From Neptunomonas qingdaonensis (GTDB taxonomy: Bacteria > Pseudomonadota > Gammaproteobacteria > Pseudomonadales > Balneatricaceae): a stretch of 64,000 nucleotides of DNA. The notes under the pieces were generated by a model. It did no database searches, was not told the origin of the DNA, and was given only the letters and a program-made list of their open reading frames with translations. A program made the translations under genes and the position numbers. The stretch is taken from contig NZ_FOOU01000001.1 of the NCBI RefSeq assembly GCF_900113275.1, positions 1 through 64,000 of the forward strand. Reading direction: 5' to 3'. Below are positions 18,067-30,188 of the stretch, piece after piece; the stretch's first letter is position 1, and the number at the start of each line of letters is the position of its first letter.

Positions 18067-18492
18067 TTATTTGCCGAGCTTTTTGCGAATTTGCTGTAGC
18101 GTGCGGAGCTGTGCCGCCGCTTCAGCCAGTTGAGTAGCAGCGCGACCGTATTCGAATTCGCTTTGCTTATCACCCATCGCTTGTTCAGCATGCTTCTGCG
18201 CTTCAAGAGCTGCCGCTTCGTCCAGATCACCTGCATGCATTGCAGTGTCTGCCAAAACGATAATCTTGTTTGGCTGTACTTCAAAGAAGCCGCCAGATAC
18301 GTAGAAGATATCCTGTTCGCCGCCCTGCTTACGCAATTCGACAGGGCCTGGTTTCAGTTCCGTCAGAAGCGGAGCGTGACCTGGGTAGATACCCAGATCA
18401 CCCAGGCTACCTGTTACTGATACGAACTCGACCAGACCAGAGAAGATTTCTTCTTCGGCACTTACGATATCGCAATGAACAGTCATAGCCAT
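18067..18492 (-). CDS. atpC: ATP synthase epsilon subunit
   Basis: A 141-residue F1 central-stalk subunit. It has an N-terminal beta-sandwich ([33 protein letters not shown]) and a two-helix C-terminal domain that can inhibit ATP hydrolysis. It is the last gene of the atp operon, 33 bases after atpD, with AAGGAA before the ATG, followed by a strong terminator. Confidence 0.97.
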   Translation of the reverse strand: MAMTVHCDIVSAEEEIFSGLVEFVSVTGSLGDLGIYPGHAPLLTELKPGPVELRKQGGEQDIFYVSGGFFEVQPNKIIVLADTAMHAGDLDEAAALEAQKHAEQAMGDKQSEFEYGRAATQLAEAAAQLRTLQQIRKKLGK

Positions 18493-18525
18493 GTTGTTTT
18501 CCTTCTAAAGGTTTACCAAAAGCAA

Positions 18526-19914
<1,389 letters not shown>

Positions 19915-19938
19915 TTAAATTTTAACCCGTTCACCGCA

Positions 19939-20802
19939 TTAAACAGCCGCAGCACCACTTACAATTTCAGAAATTTCCTGAGTAATTGCCGCTTGACGAG
20001 CTTTGTTATAAATCATTTGAAGTTCGTCAATCAAATCACCGGCATTGTCAGTTGCACTTTTCATTGCCAGCATTCGCGCGGCCTGTTCACAGGCGTTATT
20101 CTCAACTACTGCCTGATACACTTCGGACTCAACATAACGCATAAGAAGGCCATTCAGCAGTTCTTTAGCGTCAGGTTCATAAATATAGTCCCAGTGATTA
20201 TTCAGCAGCGCCTCATCGTCTTCTGTTTTCAGTGGAAGCACTTGTTCAACCTGCGGGTTCTGCGTCATTGTGTTAACAAAAGTGTTAGCCACAACGTACA
20301 GACGATCCAGCTTACCCTCAGAAAAAGAATCCAGCATAACTTTCACAGCACCGATCAGATCCGTTACTTCAGGCTGATCACCCAAATGGGTTTTTGCTGC
20401 TACTACATTACCGCCGTAGGTCTTAAAAAAGGAGACTGCTTTAGATCCTAACGCGCAAACGTCAATCTCGACGCCTTTGTCGTTGAACTCTTTCATGCTT
20501 AACATGGCTTTCTTAAACGCGTTAACGTTAAGACCACCACAAAGTCCACGGTCAGTTGCTACAATAATATAACCGACACGTTTAACTTCACGTTCCTGCA
20601 TGTAAAGATGCTTGTATTCAGGATTTGATTTAGACAAATGCTGAATAACACCACGGATACTGCGAGCGTACGGGCGGGAAGAATGCATGCGATCCTGAGC
20701 TTTGCGCATTTTTGACGCAGCAACCATTTCCATGGCGCTGGTAATCTTGCGCGTGCTACCGATACTCGCTATTTGCGTCTTAATCTCTTTTCCGACTGCC
20801 AT
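19939..20802 (-). CDS. atpG: ATP synthase gamma subunit
   Basis: A 287-residue rotor-shaft subunit. The N-terminal [26 protein letters not shown] and C-terminal [22 protein letters not shown] helices form the coiled coil inside the alpha/beta hexamer; [11 protein letters not shown] is the conserved middle motif. Position between atpA and atpD is standard. Confidence 0.97.
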   Translation of the reverse strand: MAVGKEIKTQIASIGSTRKITSAMEMVAASKMRKAQDRMHSSRPYARSIRGVIQHLSKSNPEYKHLYMQEREVKRVGYIIVATDRGLCGGLNVNAFKKAMLSMKEFNDKGVEIDVCALGSKAVSFFKTYGGNVVAAKTHLGDQPEVTDLIGAVKVMLDSFSEGKLDRLYVVANTFVNTMTQNPQVEQVLPLKTEDDEALLNNHWDYIYEPDAKELLNGLLMRYVESEVYQAVVENNACEQAARMLAMKSATDNAGDLIDELQMIYNKARQAAITQEISEIVSGAAAV

Positions 20803-20871
20803 AGTTCCGCCTATATAACCTTAACTTAGTAAAGGCCTGCGTAAATTTGCAGGCCACCACTCAACGAGTGC

Positions 20872-22416
20872 TTACCAAGTCTGAGTTGACTTGAACTTAT
20901 CAATACCGGCTTTGAACTGTGCAGCGATTTCATCGCTGAAGTTACCGCTCTTATTGATATCTTTCATCAGGTCAGCATTTTCGCTGTTGAAGAAAGAGAT
21001 CAGCGCAGATTCAAAGCTACCGATTTTGTTAATTTCAACGTCTTTCAGGAAACCTTCGTTTGCTGCGAACAGGCTTAAGCCCATCTCTGCAACAGACATT
21101 GGTGAGTACTGTTTCTGCTTCATAAGCTCAGTAACAGCCTGACCGTGTTCCAACTGAGCACGTGTTGCATCATCAAGATCAGATGCGAACTGCGCAAACG
21201 CAGCCAATTCACGATACTGAGCCAAAGCCAGACGTACACCACCACCCAACTTCTTGATGATCTTAGTCTGTGCTGCACCACCTACACGGGATACAGACAA
21301 ACCAGCATTGATCGCCGGACGTACACCTGCGTTAAACAGGCTGCTTTCCAGGAAGATCTGACCATCAGTAATGGAGATAACGTTGGTCGGTACGAAAGCA
21401 GAAACGTCACCGCCCTGAGTTTCGATTACCGGCAGAGCAGTTAAAGAACCTGTCTGACCTTTCACTTCACCGTTTGTGAATTTTTCTACGTAATCAGCGT
21501 TTACACGAGCAGCACGCTCAAGCAGACGAGAATGCAAGTAGAATACGTCACCAGGATAAGCTTCACGACCCGGAGGACGACGTAACAATAGTGAAATCTG
21601 ACGGTATGCCCATGCCTGTTTAGTCAGGTCATCGTATACAATCAGTGCATCTTCACCACGGTCACGGAAGTATTCACCCATAGAGCAGCCAGCATAAGGA
21701 GCCAGGAACTGCATGGATGCAGGGTCAGCAGCGCCGGCAGCAACAACAATGGTATGATCCATTGCGCCATGCTCTTCCAGCTTACGTACGACGTTTGAAA
21801 TCGTAGATTGCTTCTGTCCGATAGCTACGTAGACACAGGTTACACCCGTACCTTTCTGGTTGATGATCGCATCAATCGCGATAGCTGTTTTACCGATCTG
21901 ACGGTCACCGATAATCAACTCACGCTGACCACGGCCTACAGGTACCATCGCATCAATCGCTTTCAAACCTGTTTGTACAGGTTGGTCTACCGATTTACGA
22001 TCAATTACACCCGGCGCTACTTTTTCAACAGCGTCAGATAATTTAGCTTCAACCGGACCTTTACCGTCGATTGGGTTACCCAGCGCGTCTACAACGCGAC
22101 CTTTCAGTTCCGGTCCGACCGGTACTTCAAGAATACGGCCGGTACATCGGGCAGTCATGCCCTCGACCAGACCCTGGTAATCACCTAAAACTACAGCACC
22201 GACAGAGTCACGCTCAAGGTTGAGCGCCATACCGTAAATACCGCCAGGGAATTCGATCATTTCCCCGTACATTACGTCAGCCAAGCCGTGGATCAAGATG
22301 ATACCATCGGATACGCTGACTATAGAGCCCTCATTTCGGGCTTCAGAAGACACATCCAGCTTTTCGATGCGCTTCTTGAGAATCTCGCTGATCTCAGATG
22401 GATTCAGTTGCTGCAT
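20872..22416 (-). CDS. atpA: ATP synthase alpha subunit
   Basis: The 514-residue non-catalytic F1 subunit. P-loop GDRQIGKT (residues about 170-177), [12 protein letters not shown], and the arginine-finger region SRVGGAAQ. N-terminal [17 protein letters not shown] binds the delta subunit. Length matches E. coli (513). It follows atpH by 15 bases. Confidence 0.98.
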   Translation of the reverse strand: MQQLNPSEISEILKKRIEKLDVSSEARNEGSIVSVSDGIILIHGLADVMYGEMIEFPGGIYGMALNLERDSVGAVVLGDYQGLVEGMTARCTGRILEVPVGPELKGRVVDALGNPIDGKGPVEAKLSDAVEKVAPGVIDRKSVDQPVQTGLKAIDAMVPVGRGQRELIIGDRQIGKTAIAIDAIINQKGTGVTCVYVAIGQKQSTISNVVRKLEEHGAMDHTIVVAAGAADPASMQFLAPYAGCSMGEYFRDRGEDALIVYDDLTKQAWAYRQISLLLRRPPGREAYPGDVFYLHSRLLERAARVNADYVEKFTNGEVKGQTGSLTALPVIETQGGDVSAFVPTNVISITDGQIFLESSLFNAGVRPAINAGLSVSRVGGAAQTKIIKKLGGGVRLALAQYRELAAFAQFASDLDDATRAQLEHGQAVTELMKQKQYSPMSVAEMGLSLFAANEGFLKDVEINKIGSFESALISFFNSENADLMKDINKSGNFSDEIAAQFKAGIDKFKSTQTW

Positions 22417-22431
22417 GGTTATTCCTCATAC

Positions 22432-22968
22432 TCAGGAATTCAGTGCTTCAGCTAGTTTCGCCAATCGGGCGCGAACTGAGCCGTCGATTACCAGGTCTTG
22501 TGAACGTAGAATAACACCGCCAAGGATTGATTTATCCACGCTAGATGTCAGTGTCACGTCACGATCCAGCTTAGCGCTGAGTGCCTGAGTTAATTTCTGT
22601 TGCTGTTGCTCATCCAGTTCATATGCAGTGGTCACATCGACATCGACCGACCTCTGCAAATTCGCTTTGAGCTGCTCGAACTGCGCATTTATTTCCTGGA
22701 GTAAACCAAGACGCTGATTAACAGCGAGTAACTGAATGAAATTCTTACCTGGTTCATCCAGATAGTCTTCACAAACCGCTACCATAGCGCTAGCTTTCTG
22801 CTTACTCGTCAGCGCAGGATTTCCCAGAACCTTTGCCATTACACTATCACTTGCCACCGTTGCGACAGTTGATAACATTTTTGACCACTGATCCAAATTG
22901 CCTTTTTCTTGCGCAAATTCGAATGCAGCTTTCGTATAGGGACGAGCGACTGTATTGAGTTCAGCCAT
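22432..22968 (-). CDS. atpH: ATP synthase delta subunit
   Basis: A 178-residue peripheral-stalk subunit linking F1 to the b dimer. N-terminal helical domain (ARPYTKAAFEFAQEKG) and the conserved C-terminal SILGGVILRSQDLVIDGSV. It lies 12 bases after atpF. Confidence 0.96.
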   Translation of the reverse strand: MAELNTVARPYTKAAFEFAQEKGNLDQWSKMLSTVATVASDSVMAKVLGNPALTSKQKASAMVAVCEDYLDEPGKNFIQLLAVNQRLGLLQEINAQFEQLKANLQRSVDVDVTTAYELDEQQQQKLTQALSAKLDRDVTLTSSVDKSILGGVILRSQDLVIDGSVRARLAKLAEALNS

Positions 22969-22980
22969 CGTAAACCTCGC

Positions 22981-23451
22981 TTAAAGCTCCGCTGCTAGTT
23001 TATCAACCAGCTGAGCGTGGGCTGCTTGGTCAACCGATTTTTCCAGAATCTTTTCAGCACCGGCAACTACTAATGTAGCTACTTGTTTCCGAAGAGTTTC
23101 TTTTGCACGGTTAACATCCTGTTCGATCTCTGCCTGAGCGGCTGTCTTGATGCGTTCTGCTTCAACACGCGCTTGCTCTTTAGCTTCGTCGACTAGCTGA
23201 CTAGCCCGCTTATTAGCCTGTTCGATGATGGCGGCTGCCTGTTCCTTGCTTTCACGCATATTTTCTACGGCTTTTTCTTGAGCCAGTAACAAATCGCGCT
23301 GAGCACGTTCAGCAGCGTCCAGACCTTCAGCAATCTTTTTCTTACGTTCTGCCAGGGCACCTGTAATAGGTGGCCATACATACTTCATGCAAAACATAAC
23401 AAAGATTGCGAATGCGATGGCCTGACCAATGATGGTTAGATTGATATTCAC
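22981..23451 (-). CDS. atpF: ATP synthase b subunit
   Basis: A 156-residue peripheral-stalk protein with one N-terminal membrane helix ([20 protein letters not shown]) followed by a long charged coiled coil that forms a dimer. Length equals the E. coli protein (156). Confidence 0.97.
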   Translation of the reverse strand: MNINLTIIGQAIAFAIFVMFCMKYVWPPITGALAERKKKIAEGLDAAERAQRDLLLAQEKAVENMRESKEQAAAIIEQANKRASQLVDEAKEQARVEAERIKTAAQAEIEQDVNRAKETLRKQVATLVVAGAEKILEKSVDQAAHAQLVDKLAAEL

Positions 23452-23522
23452 GCCATTACCTCTCGCAGTTGTTCTAAAAAGTAGTTACCCATATACATGG
23501 GAAAGGTTTGCATCTCTACTTA

Positions 23523-23771
<249 letters not shown>

Positions 23772-23840
23772 CTAATTGCTAAGTTAAAGTTAAGTTAAGT
23801 TTAAGTTTTGAATGAAATCTTTTTATTCAGCGATCACAAT

Positions 23841-24680
<840 letters not shown>

Positions 24681-25085
24681 TTAAAGTTTCAGGAATCGGT
24701 AATTCGCTTTCATCTGCAGATACCAACCGGATACCTGTAGCAGTATAAAAGCGAAAAATAAGGAAAATGGGCTCAAAGGTCGAACCATGATAAAGACAGC
24801 TGAAAAAGCCACTATCGATATCGCCATTTTCCATATTTGACCGATATACATTTCTGCCAGTGCTCGATTTGCTGAGCCATGCTGACGGCTGAATAACAAT
24901 CGCTTTGCAAAATATGCATTGGGTAGTAAGTAAAGCAGACCTCCCAGTAACACTGAGTAGGCTTGAGTCACACCTAACAGTAATGCTATGACGGCCATTA
25001 CTACTACCACTAAAGCCTGAATCAGAAATATTCTGATCACTCTCTGCCGTGTCGCCTGAGTATGTTTTCCTGGTTTCAGGTTCAT
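24681..25085 (-). CDS. atpI: ATP synthase subunit I
   Basis: A 134-residue membrane protein with four hydrophobic segments, first gene of the operon. AtpI proteins help assemble the c ring and are not part of the finished enzyme (family knowledge). Conserved segment GGLLYLLPNAYFAKRLL. N-terminus is basic and cytoplasmic. Confidence 0.93.
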   Translation of the reverse strand: MNLKPGKHTQATRQRVIRIFLIQALVVVVMAVIALLLGVTQAYSVLLGGLLYLLPNAYFAKRLLFSRQHGSANRALAEMYIGQIWKMAISIVAFSAVFIMVRPLSPFSLFFAFILLQVSGWYLQMKANYRFLKL

Positions 25086-25153
25086 CTCTCTTCTTCACAT
25101 GCAGTCAGACTCTTTCGCACCATTTTGTAGCAATAAATCAAAACAGCGAGCCG

Positions 25154-25182
25154 ATTATATGGGGTTAATCCGTCAGACTCAA
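25154..25182 (-). promoter_or_regulatory. Sigma-70 promoter of the atp operon
   Basis: On the reverse strand TTGAGT (25177-25182) and TATAAT (25154-25159) are separated by exactly 17 bases. Transcription would start near 25147, about 60 bases before the atpI ATG. The -10 is a perfect consensus, fitting a highly expressed operon. Confidence 0.75.
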
Positions 25183-25272
25183 CATGATAGTAAGGGTTTT
25201 GCACTAATGTCTTATCACCAATCATACTTAAGTCCTTAAAACACCCAGTCTGCTGTTAATATATTGATTTAA

Positions 25273-26157
25273 TTACTCTGCGAAATTCTTCAAAATGCTT
25301 TCTAGTGCGTCAGGAGAATCATATGCAATGGTGATTTTTCCCTTTCCCTTAGGATTCTGGTTAATAGAAACCTTAGCGGCAAAACGCCGTGACAAATCAC
25401 TTGATATCTTTTCAAGTTGAGGATCTGCTTGTTTTACCTGACGTAATGGTTTGGCCAGATCTTCTGTTTGCCATTTTCGAACCAATTCTTCCGTCTGGCG
25501 AACAGAAAGCGCTTTACCGGCCACTTCCTGTGCTGCTGCTAGCTGCTGATCACTTTCTAGTCCCAGTAAAGCGCGTGCATGCCCCATTTCCAGATCACCG
25601 TATTCCAGCATTTTTCGGACATCATCGGTCAGCTTCATCAGACGCAGCAAGTTAGCAACCGTCGATCGTGATTTCCCTACGGCATCGGCTACTTCCTGTT
25701 GAGTTAACTCAAATTCATCCTGTAAGCGCTGTAATGCAATCGCTTCCTCCATCGGGTTTAAATCCTCCCGCTGGATATTTTCTATCAGAGCCATCGCTAT
25801 AGCGGCTTCATCGGCTACATCTTTTACGATGACCGGAATTTCATCAAGGCCCGCCATTTGAGATGCTCTCCAACGACGCTCGCCGGCAATGATTTCATAT
25901 TTGTCGCCATCAACTGGCCGAATAATGATGGGTTGCATAACACCCTGCACACGGATGGAATTAGCCAGGTCATCAAGTGCAGCTGGTTCCAGATCACGAC
26001 GTGGCTGATAGCGTCCACGCTGTATTTTATGCACTGACATCAAACGATAGCCATCATTCAGACTTTCTTTACTGACAGCGGAGGTGTTTTCATCTTCATT
26101 ATTAATGCCAGCGAGTAACGCATCCAGTCCGCGTCCTAGTCCTCTTTTTTTAACCAT
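25273..26157 (-). CDS. parB: Chromosome partitioning protein ParB
   Basis: A 294-residue CTP-dependent clamp that loads at parS. The N-terminus MVKKRGLGRGLDALL is the ParA-stimulating part; IIAGERRWRA is the CTP-binding arginine motif; a helix-turn-helix (VADAVGKSRSTVANLLRLM) reads parS; the C-terminus dimerises. Its start overlaps the parA stop by one base. A perfect parS site is present at 60869-60884. Confidence 0.97.
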   Translation of the reverse strand: MVKKRGLGRGLDALLAGINNEDENTSAVSKESLNDGYRLMSVHKIQRGRYQPRRDLEPAALDDLANSIRVQGVMQPIIIRPVDGDKYEIIAGERRWRASQMAGLDEIPVIVKDVADEAAIAMALIENIQREDLNPMEEAIALQRLQDEFELTQQEVADAVGKSRSTVANLLRLMKLTDDVRKMLEYGDLEMGHARALLGLESDQQLAAAQEVAGKALSVRQTEELVRKWQTEDLAKPLRQVKQADPQLEKISSDLSRRFAAKVSINQNPKGKGKITIAYDSPDALESILKNFAE

Positions 26158-26966
26158 TATTCTGCTTCCTGTTGCTCGGCTTGCTTAGCATTTTTTAATT
26201 CTTGCGCAGTTTTTCTAATCAACTCACCTGCCAATGCCAGATAGGCCACTGAACCACGTGAATTTTTATCATAAAACAAAACAGGTAAACCATGAGAAGG
26301 CGCTTCCGCTAACCTTACATTACGCGGAATCACGGTTCGGTAAACTTTATCGCCAAAGTAATCAACCAGATGATTTGATACGTCTTTTGTAAGACTCATG
26401 CGCGGATCGAACATAGTGCGTAAAATGCCTTCAATCCGCAGATTAGGATTCAGACGCTGATTGATTTTATCGATTGTTCCGATTAACGCGCTAATTCCTT
26501 CAAGCGCATAATATTCACACTGCATCGGAATAATTACGCCGGATGAGGCGGCCAACGCATTAACGGTGAGCAAATTCAGCGACGGCGGATTATCGATCAA
26601 TATGAAATCATAATCATCTATCACGGGAGCTAATGCTGTTTTCAGACGAAATTCTCTTCGGGGTAATTGCAGTAACTCAACTTCCGCCGCCGTCAGATCA
26701 CCATTTGAACCAATAATATCGTAGCCTACTTTTGGATTTTTGATGATCGCTTCTATGGCTGTTGATTGCCCTGTTAAAAGCTCATAAGCAGAATGTTGTA
26801 AATCGTGTTTATCAACACCGCTGCCCATCGTCGCATTGCCTTGTGGGTCGAGATCAACCATCAGCACGCGTTTTTTTGTTGCCGCCAGCGATGCGGACAG
26901 ATTGACACAGGTAGTGGTTTTTCCAACACCACCTTTCTGATTGGTTATCGTCAGGATCTTAGCCAC
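26157..26966 (-). CDS. parA: Chromosome partitioning ATPase ParA
   Basis: A 269-residue deviant-Walker ATPase (TNQKGGVGKTTTCVNLSASL at residues about 7-26; LIDNPPSLN). It forms dynamic gradients on the nucleoid that move ParB-parS complexes. The start is GTG with GAGGG five bases upstream, two bases after the rsmG stop. Confidence 0.97.
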   Translation of the reverse strand: MAKILTITNQKGGVGKTTTCVNLSASLAATKKRVLMVDLDPQGNATMGSGVDKHDLQHSAYELLTGQSTAIEAIIKNPKVGYDIIGSNGDLTAAEVELLQLPRREFRLKTALAPVIDDYDFILIDNPPSLNLLTVNALAASSGVIIPMQCEYYALEGISALIGTIDKINQRLNPNLRIEGILRTMFDPRMSLTKDVSNHLVDYFGDKVYRTVIPRNVRLAEAPSHGLPVLFYDKNSRGSVAYLALAGELIRKTAQELKNAKQAEQQEAE

Positions 26967-26968
26967 TA

Positions 26969-27598
26969 TTACCCTCTCCCAATAACCATCAAATGCCGTG
27001 CGCCTTGCGTGCCCGGAACGTTAAGAGAATGACTGTTTTTTAATACAAAACCAGCGGGTAATTGCGTTAACTCATCTTCAGGATAGAGTCCCTTCATTGC
27101 AAGAAAAACCCCTTCTTGTCGGCACAACTGATGTGTCCAGTTAATCATATCCGCTATAGACGCAAAAGCACGCGATACCACTTGATCAAAAGGTTCATCG
27201 ACACAGGCTTCTGCACGACCATTGATCACAGTCAGGTTACTCAATCCTAACTCAACCTTTACCTGATTCTGAAAGCGCGTTTTTTTACCATTACTATCGA
27301 GTGTTGTAACGTCAATATCCGGACGACAAATAGCCAAAGGAATACCCGGCAAACCAGCACCACTGCCTACATCAATAATTCGAGGCCCTTTGATAAAGGG
27401 TAATAAGCTTAAGCTATCCAGCAGATGTCGCGAAACCATCTCAACCGGATCCTTTACCGCCGTTAAATTATAAGCTTTATTCCATTTTACCAGCAGCTGA
27501 AGATACGCCATCAATGTATCCAGCTGGTTATCGGTTAGCGCAAGCGCCATCTTATCCGATTGTTTTACCAGTAAAGCTCGCTGTTGTGTCACATCCAT
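26969..27598 (-). CDS. rsmG: 16S rRNA (guanine527-N7)-methyltransferase RsmG
   Basis: A 209-residue SAM-dependent methyltransferase modifying G527 of 16S rRNA. SAM-binding motif IDVGSGAGLPGIPLAI, upstream SRHLLDSLSLLPF, and the later VSRAFASIADMINW. It overlaps the mnmG stop by one base, the classic gidA-gidB pair. Confidence 0.96.
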   Translation of the reverse strand: MDVTQQRALLVKQSDKMALALTDNQLDTLMAYLQLLVKWNKAYNLTAVKDPVEMVSRHLLDSLSLLPFIKGPRIIDVGSGAGLPGIPLAICRPDIDVTTLDSNGKKTRFQNQVKVELGLSNLTVINGRAEACVDEPFDQVVSRAFASIADMINWTHQLCRQEGVFLAMKGLYPEDELTQLPAGFVLKNSHSLNVPGTQGARHLMVIGRG

Positions 27599-29493
27599 TA
27601 ACCGGTTGCCTTTTGTTGCTTTTTGATCATCTGTTGTTTTTTAAGATGCACCAGTAACAATGATATTGCTGCAGGCGTCATTCCCTGAATTCGGGAAGCC
27701 TGAGCTATTGTTACCGGGCGTTGCTGCTGTAACTTACTTTTTAGTTCGTTTGACAGCCCACCGATCACTTCATAATCAAAGTTGTCAGGAAGCGCTGTAT
27801 TCTCTTGCTGTTTAACTCGTTGAATATCATCAATCTGACGGTTGATATAGCCTTCATATTTGAATTGAATCTCAACCTGCTCTGCCACCAGCGGATCACT
27901 TACCGCTTCTCCTTTTAATTCAGCAACATCAGCATAATTCAGTTCAGGACGACGAATCAGATCTGCAAGATTATATTCGCGTTGCATAGCAGAAGAGAGC
28001 TTATCTTTAATTTTTTCAGCCGCGTCGGTTCCTGGTTGAATCCAGGTACTACTCAAGCGCTGTTTTTCCTGCTCAATCGCTTCACGTTTTTTACAAAAAG
28101 CAGTCCAGCGCTCATCGCTTACTAAGCCAAGTTCACGGCCTTTTTCTGTTAAACGTAAATCCGCATTATCTTCCCGAAGAATCAGACGGTATTCTGCCCT
28201 GCTGGTAAACATCCGATAAGGCTCTGATGTTCCCATGGTTATCAGGTCATCAACCAGAACACCGATATAGGCTTCATCACGTCGCGGATACCACTGCTCT
28301 TTGTCTAACGCTTGCGCTGCTGCGTTATATCCTGCTAACAGACCTTGTGCTGCCGCTTCTTCATAACCGGTTGTTCCGTTGATCTGCCCAGCAAAATAGA
28401 GTCCCTGAATAAATTTGGTTTCCAGCGTATGTTTCAGGTCTTGCGGATTGAAGAAATCATACTCAATCGCATAACCAGGCCGCAGAATATGAGCATTTTC
28501 AAAACCTAAAATAGATCTGACAGCGGCTAATTGAATATCAAATGGCAAACTGGTTGATATGCCATTCGGATAGAGTTCGTTGGTTGTTAAGCCCTCTGGT
28601 TCAACAAAAATCTGATGCTGATTTTTATCAGCAAAACGCATGATTTTATCTTCAATTGACGGGCAATAACGAGGACCTACACCTTCGATAACGCCGGTGT
28701 ACATTGGTGAACGATCTAAACCGGTGCGCAGAATATCATGAGTGCGTTCATTAGTATGCGTAATGTAACAGCTGATCTGTTCGGGGTGATCACTCAACGA
28801 TCCCATGAATGACATTACAGGTCTGGGAGTATCACCAGGCTGAGCTTGCATCACAGAAAAATTAACACTGCGCGCATCAATACGCGGAGGTGTTCCTGTT
28901 TTCAGACGTTCTACACGAAATGGAAGTTCTCTTAAGCGTTTTGCTAAGGCAATAGAGGGTGGATCGCCCGCTCGACCACCAGAAAAATTCTCTAACCCGA
29001 TATGGATAACTCCACCGAGAAAAGTGCCCGCTGTCAGAACTACAGATGGGGCAAAAAATCGAATACCTGTTTGCGTCACCACACCTTTCACTGTGTCCTG
29101 TTCGACAATCAGATCATCTGCGGCTTGTTGAAAAATATGCAAGTTAGGTTGATTTTCGAGAATAGAACGTATGGCTGCTTTGTAAAGAATTCTGTCAGCT
29201 TGAGCACGTGTTGCTCGCACAGCAGGTCCTTTCCTTGAATTCAAAACCCGGAACTGAATACCAGCCTTGTCTGTCGCGCGAGCCATTGCCCCATCCAGCG
29301 CATCAATTTCTTTAACCAGATGGCTTTTTCCAATACCACCAATCGCTGGATTACATGACATCTGCCCGAGCGTTTCAATGTTATGTGTCAACAACAGAGT
29401 TTTAGCACCCATACGTGCAGAAGTTAACGCTGCTTCAGTTCCAGCATGCCCTCCACCAATAACAATGACATCAAAACGATCTGGATAGTCCAA
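27598..29493 (-). CDS. mnmG: tRNA uridine-5-carboxymethylaminomethyl modification enzyme MnmG
   Basis: A 631-residue FAD enzyme that works with MnmE (42215-43582) to modify U34 of certain tRNAs. FAD motif [13 protein letters not shown], then [17 protein letters not shown] and the RAEYRL segment. The TTG at 29491-29493 is chosen because GAGG lies eight bases upstream, the protein then begins [10 protein letters not shown] as in relatives, and the length fits (E. coli 629). The longer frame to 29526 lacks a ribosome site. It is first in the mnmG-rsmG-parAB operon and borders the origin candidate. Confidence 0.96.
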   Translation of the reverse strand: MDYPDRFDVIVIGGGHAGTEAALTSARMGAKTLLLTHNIETLGQMSCNPAIGGIGKSHLVKEIDALDGAMARATDKAGIQFRVLNSRKGPAVRATRAQADRILYKAAIRSILENQPNLHIFQQAADDLIVEQDTVKGVVTQTGIRFFAPSVVLTAGTFLGGVIHIGLENFSGGRAGDPPSIALAKRLRELPFRVERLKTGTPPRIDARSVNFSVMQAQPGDTPRPVMSFMGSLSDHPEQISCYITHTNERTHDILRTGLDRSPMYTGVIEGVGPRYCPSIEDKIMRFADKNQHQIFVEPEGLTTNELYPNGISTSLPFDIQLAAVRSILGFENAHILRPGYAIEYDFFNPQDLKHTLETKFIQGLYFAGQINGTTGYEEAAAQGLLAGYNAAAQALDKEQWYPRRDEAYIGVLVDDLITMGTSEPYRMFTSRAEYRLILREDNADLRLTEKGRELGLVSDERWTAFCKKREAIEQEKQRLSSTWIQPGTDAAEKIKDKLSSAMQREYNLADLIRRPELNYADVAELKGEAVSDPLVAEQVEIQFKYEGYINRQIDDIQRVKQQENTALPDNFDYEVIGGLSNELKSKLQQQRPVTIAQASRIQGMTPAAISLLLVHLKKQQMIKKQQKATG

Positions 29494-30188
29494 TGCTCTT
29501 ACCTCGATATAACGCAGATTACTCAACTGTTTTTATGAAACAGATTTGATAGGGGACGCATTATACATTCTAAAACGATGGAAGGAATGTTTAAAAATTG
29601 ATCAATTTGTTAATTGTTTTTGTTTTTAGTTAATAAAGATAAAGAGTATATGAATATATATATAAGATTATTATTGTTGTTATTATTAAGCAGCTACTTT
29701 TCTGTTCTTAACACTTTTTTTATCAATAAAAACAATAAGATAAAAGACATCAAACTGGGTACGGAAACTGTCAGATACCTCTGTCCTGTGGGTATATAAG
29801 GTGTGCATAAAACAGCTGGTTATCCACAGGTAGGTTTACCCACACCTCTCACCTCACTATATCCCCTGATTTACACAGTAGTTATCAACATATACATAAA
29901 TAGTGAATAACGATTGAATAATTCAGCCGCTGATTGTGGGTAAATCTGTGTAAAGTGTTAATAACATTGTAAATGGAGTTTTTTAAATTACTTAGAAAGA
30001 GGGATGGTTTAAAACTACTAACAGTGGATAAGTCCTTAATAGTTTTGTTTTATCTATTTAAAACAATAGCTTGTGTGTGTATATAAAAACAATTGTAGAT
30101 AACTTTTGTGTAAAGAAATGTGAGTAACTGGCTCATAAGGCAGGCAGATCAGCCTGTGGAAAGGCTGATCTGTGGAAAATAAAATGAA
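29494..30188. other. oriC: Candidate chromosomal origin of replication (oriC)
   Basis: A 695-base gap without genes, next to mnmG as in many gammaproteobacterial origins. 29585-29760 is extremely AT-rich and suits duplex unwinding. DnaA boxes: perfect TTATCCACA 29820-29828; one-mismatch boxes TTACCCACA 29836-29844, TTATCAACA 29882-29890, TGTGGGTAA (reverse) 29935-29943, AGTGGATAA (reverse) 30023-30031, TGTAGATAA (reverse) 30094-30102 and TGTGGAAAA (reverse) 30171-30179. GATC sites are few. A short A/T-rich ORF inside is not considered real. Confidence 0.8.
30145..30172. repeat. Perfect hairpin with a DnaA-box-like loop beside oriC
   Basis: CAGATCAGCC (30145-30154) and GGCTGATCTG (30163-30172) form a perfect 10-bp stem, each arm with a GATC. 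The loop begins a TGTGGAAA sequence, and a second TGTGGAAAA follows at once. It lies just past the stop of the leftward GMC gene, but with no T run it is a poor intrinsic terminator. Confidence 0.55.

Noticed and set aside
26248-26263. parS-like ACCACGTGAA in parA
   Set aside because: Only the core and one half match; several mismatches in the other arm.
29614-29799. 61-codon ORF in the origin gap
   Set aside because: Composition follows the AT-rich unwinding region, rich in I, L, N and K; no ribosome site; not protein-like.
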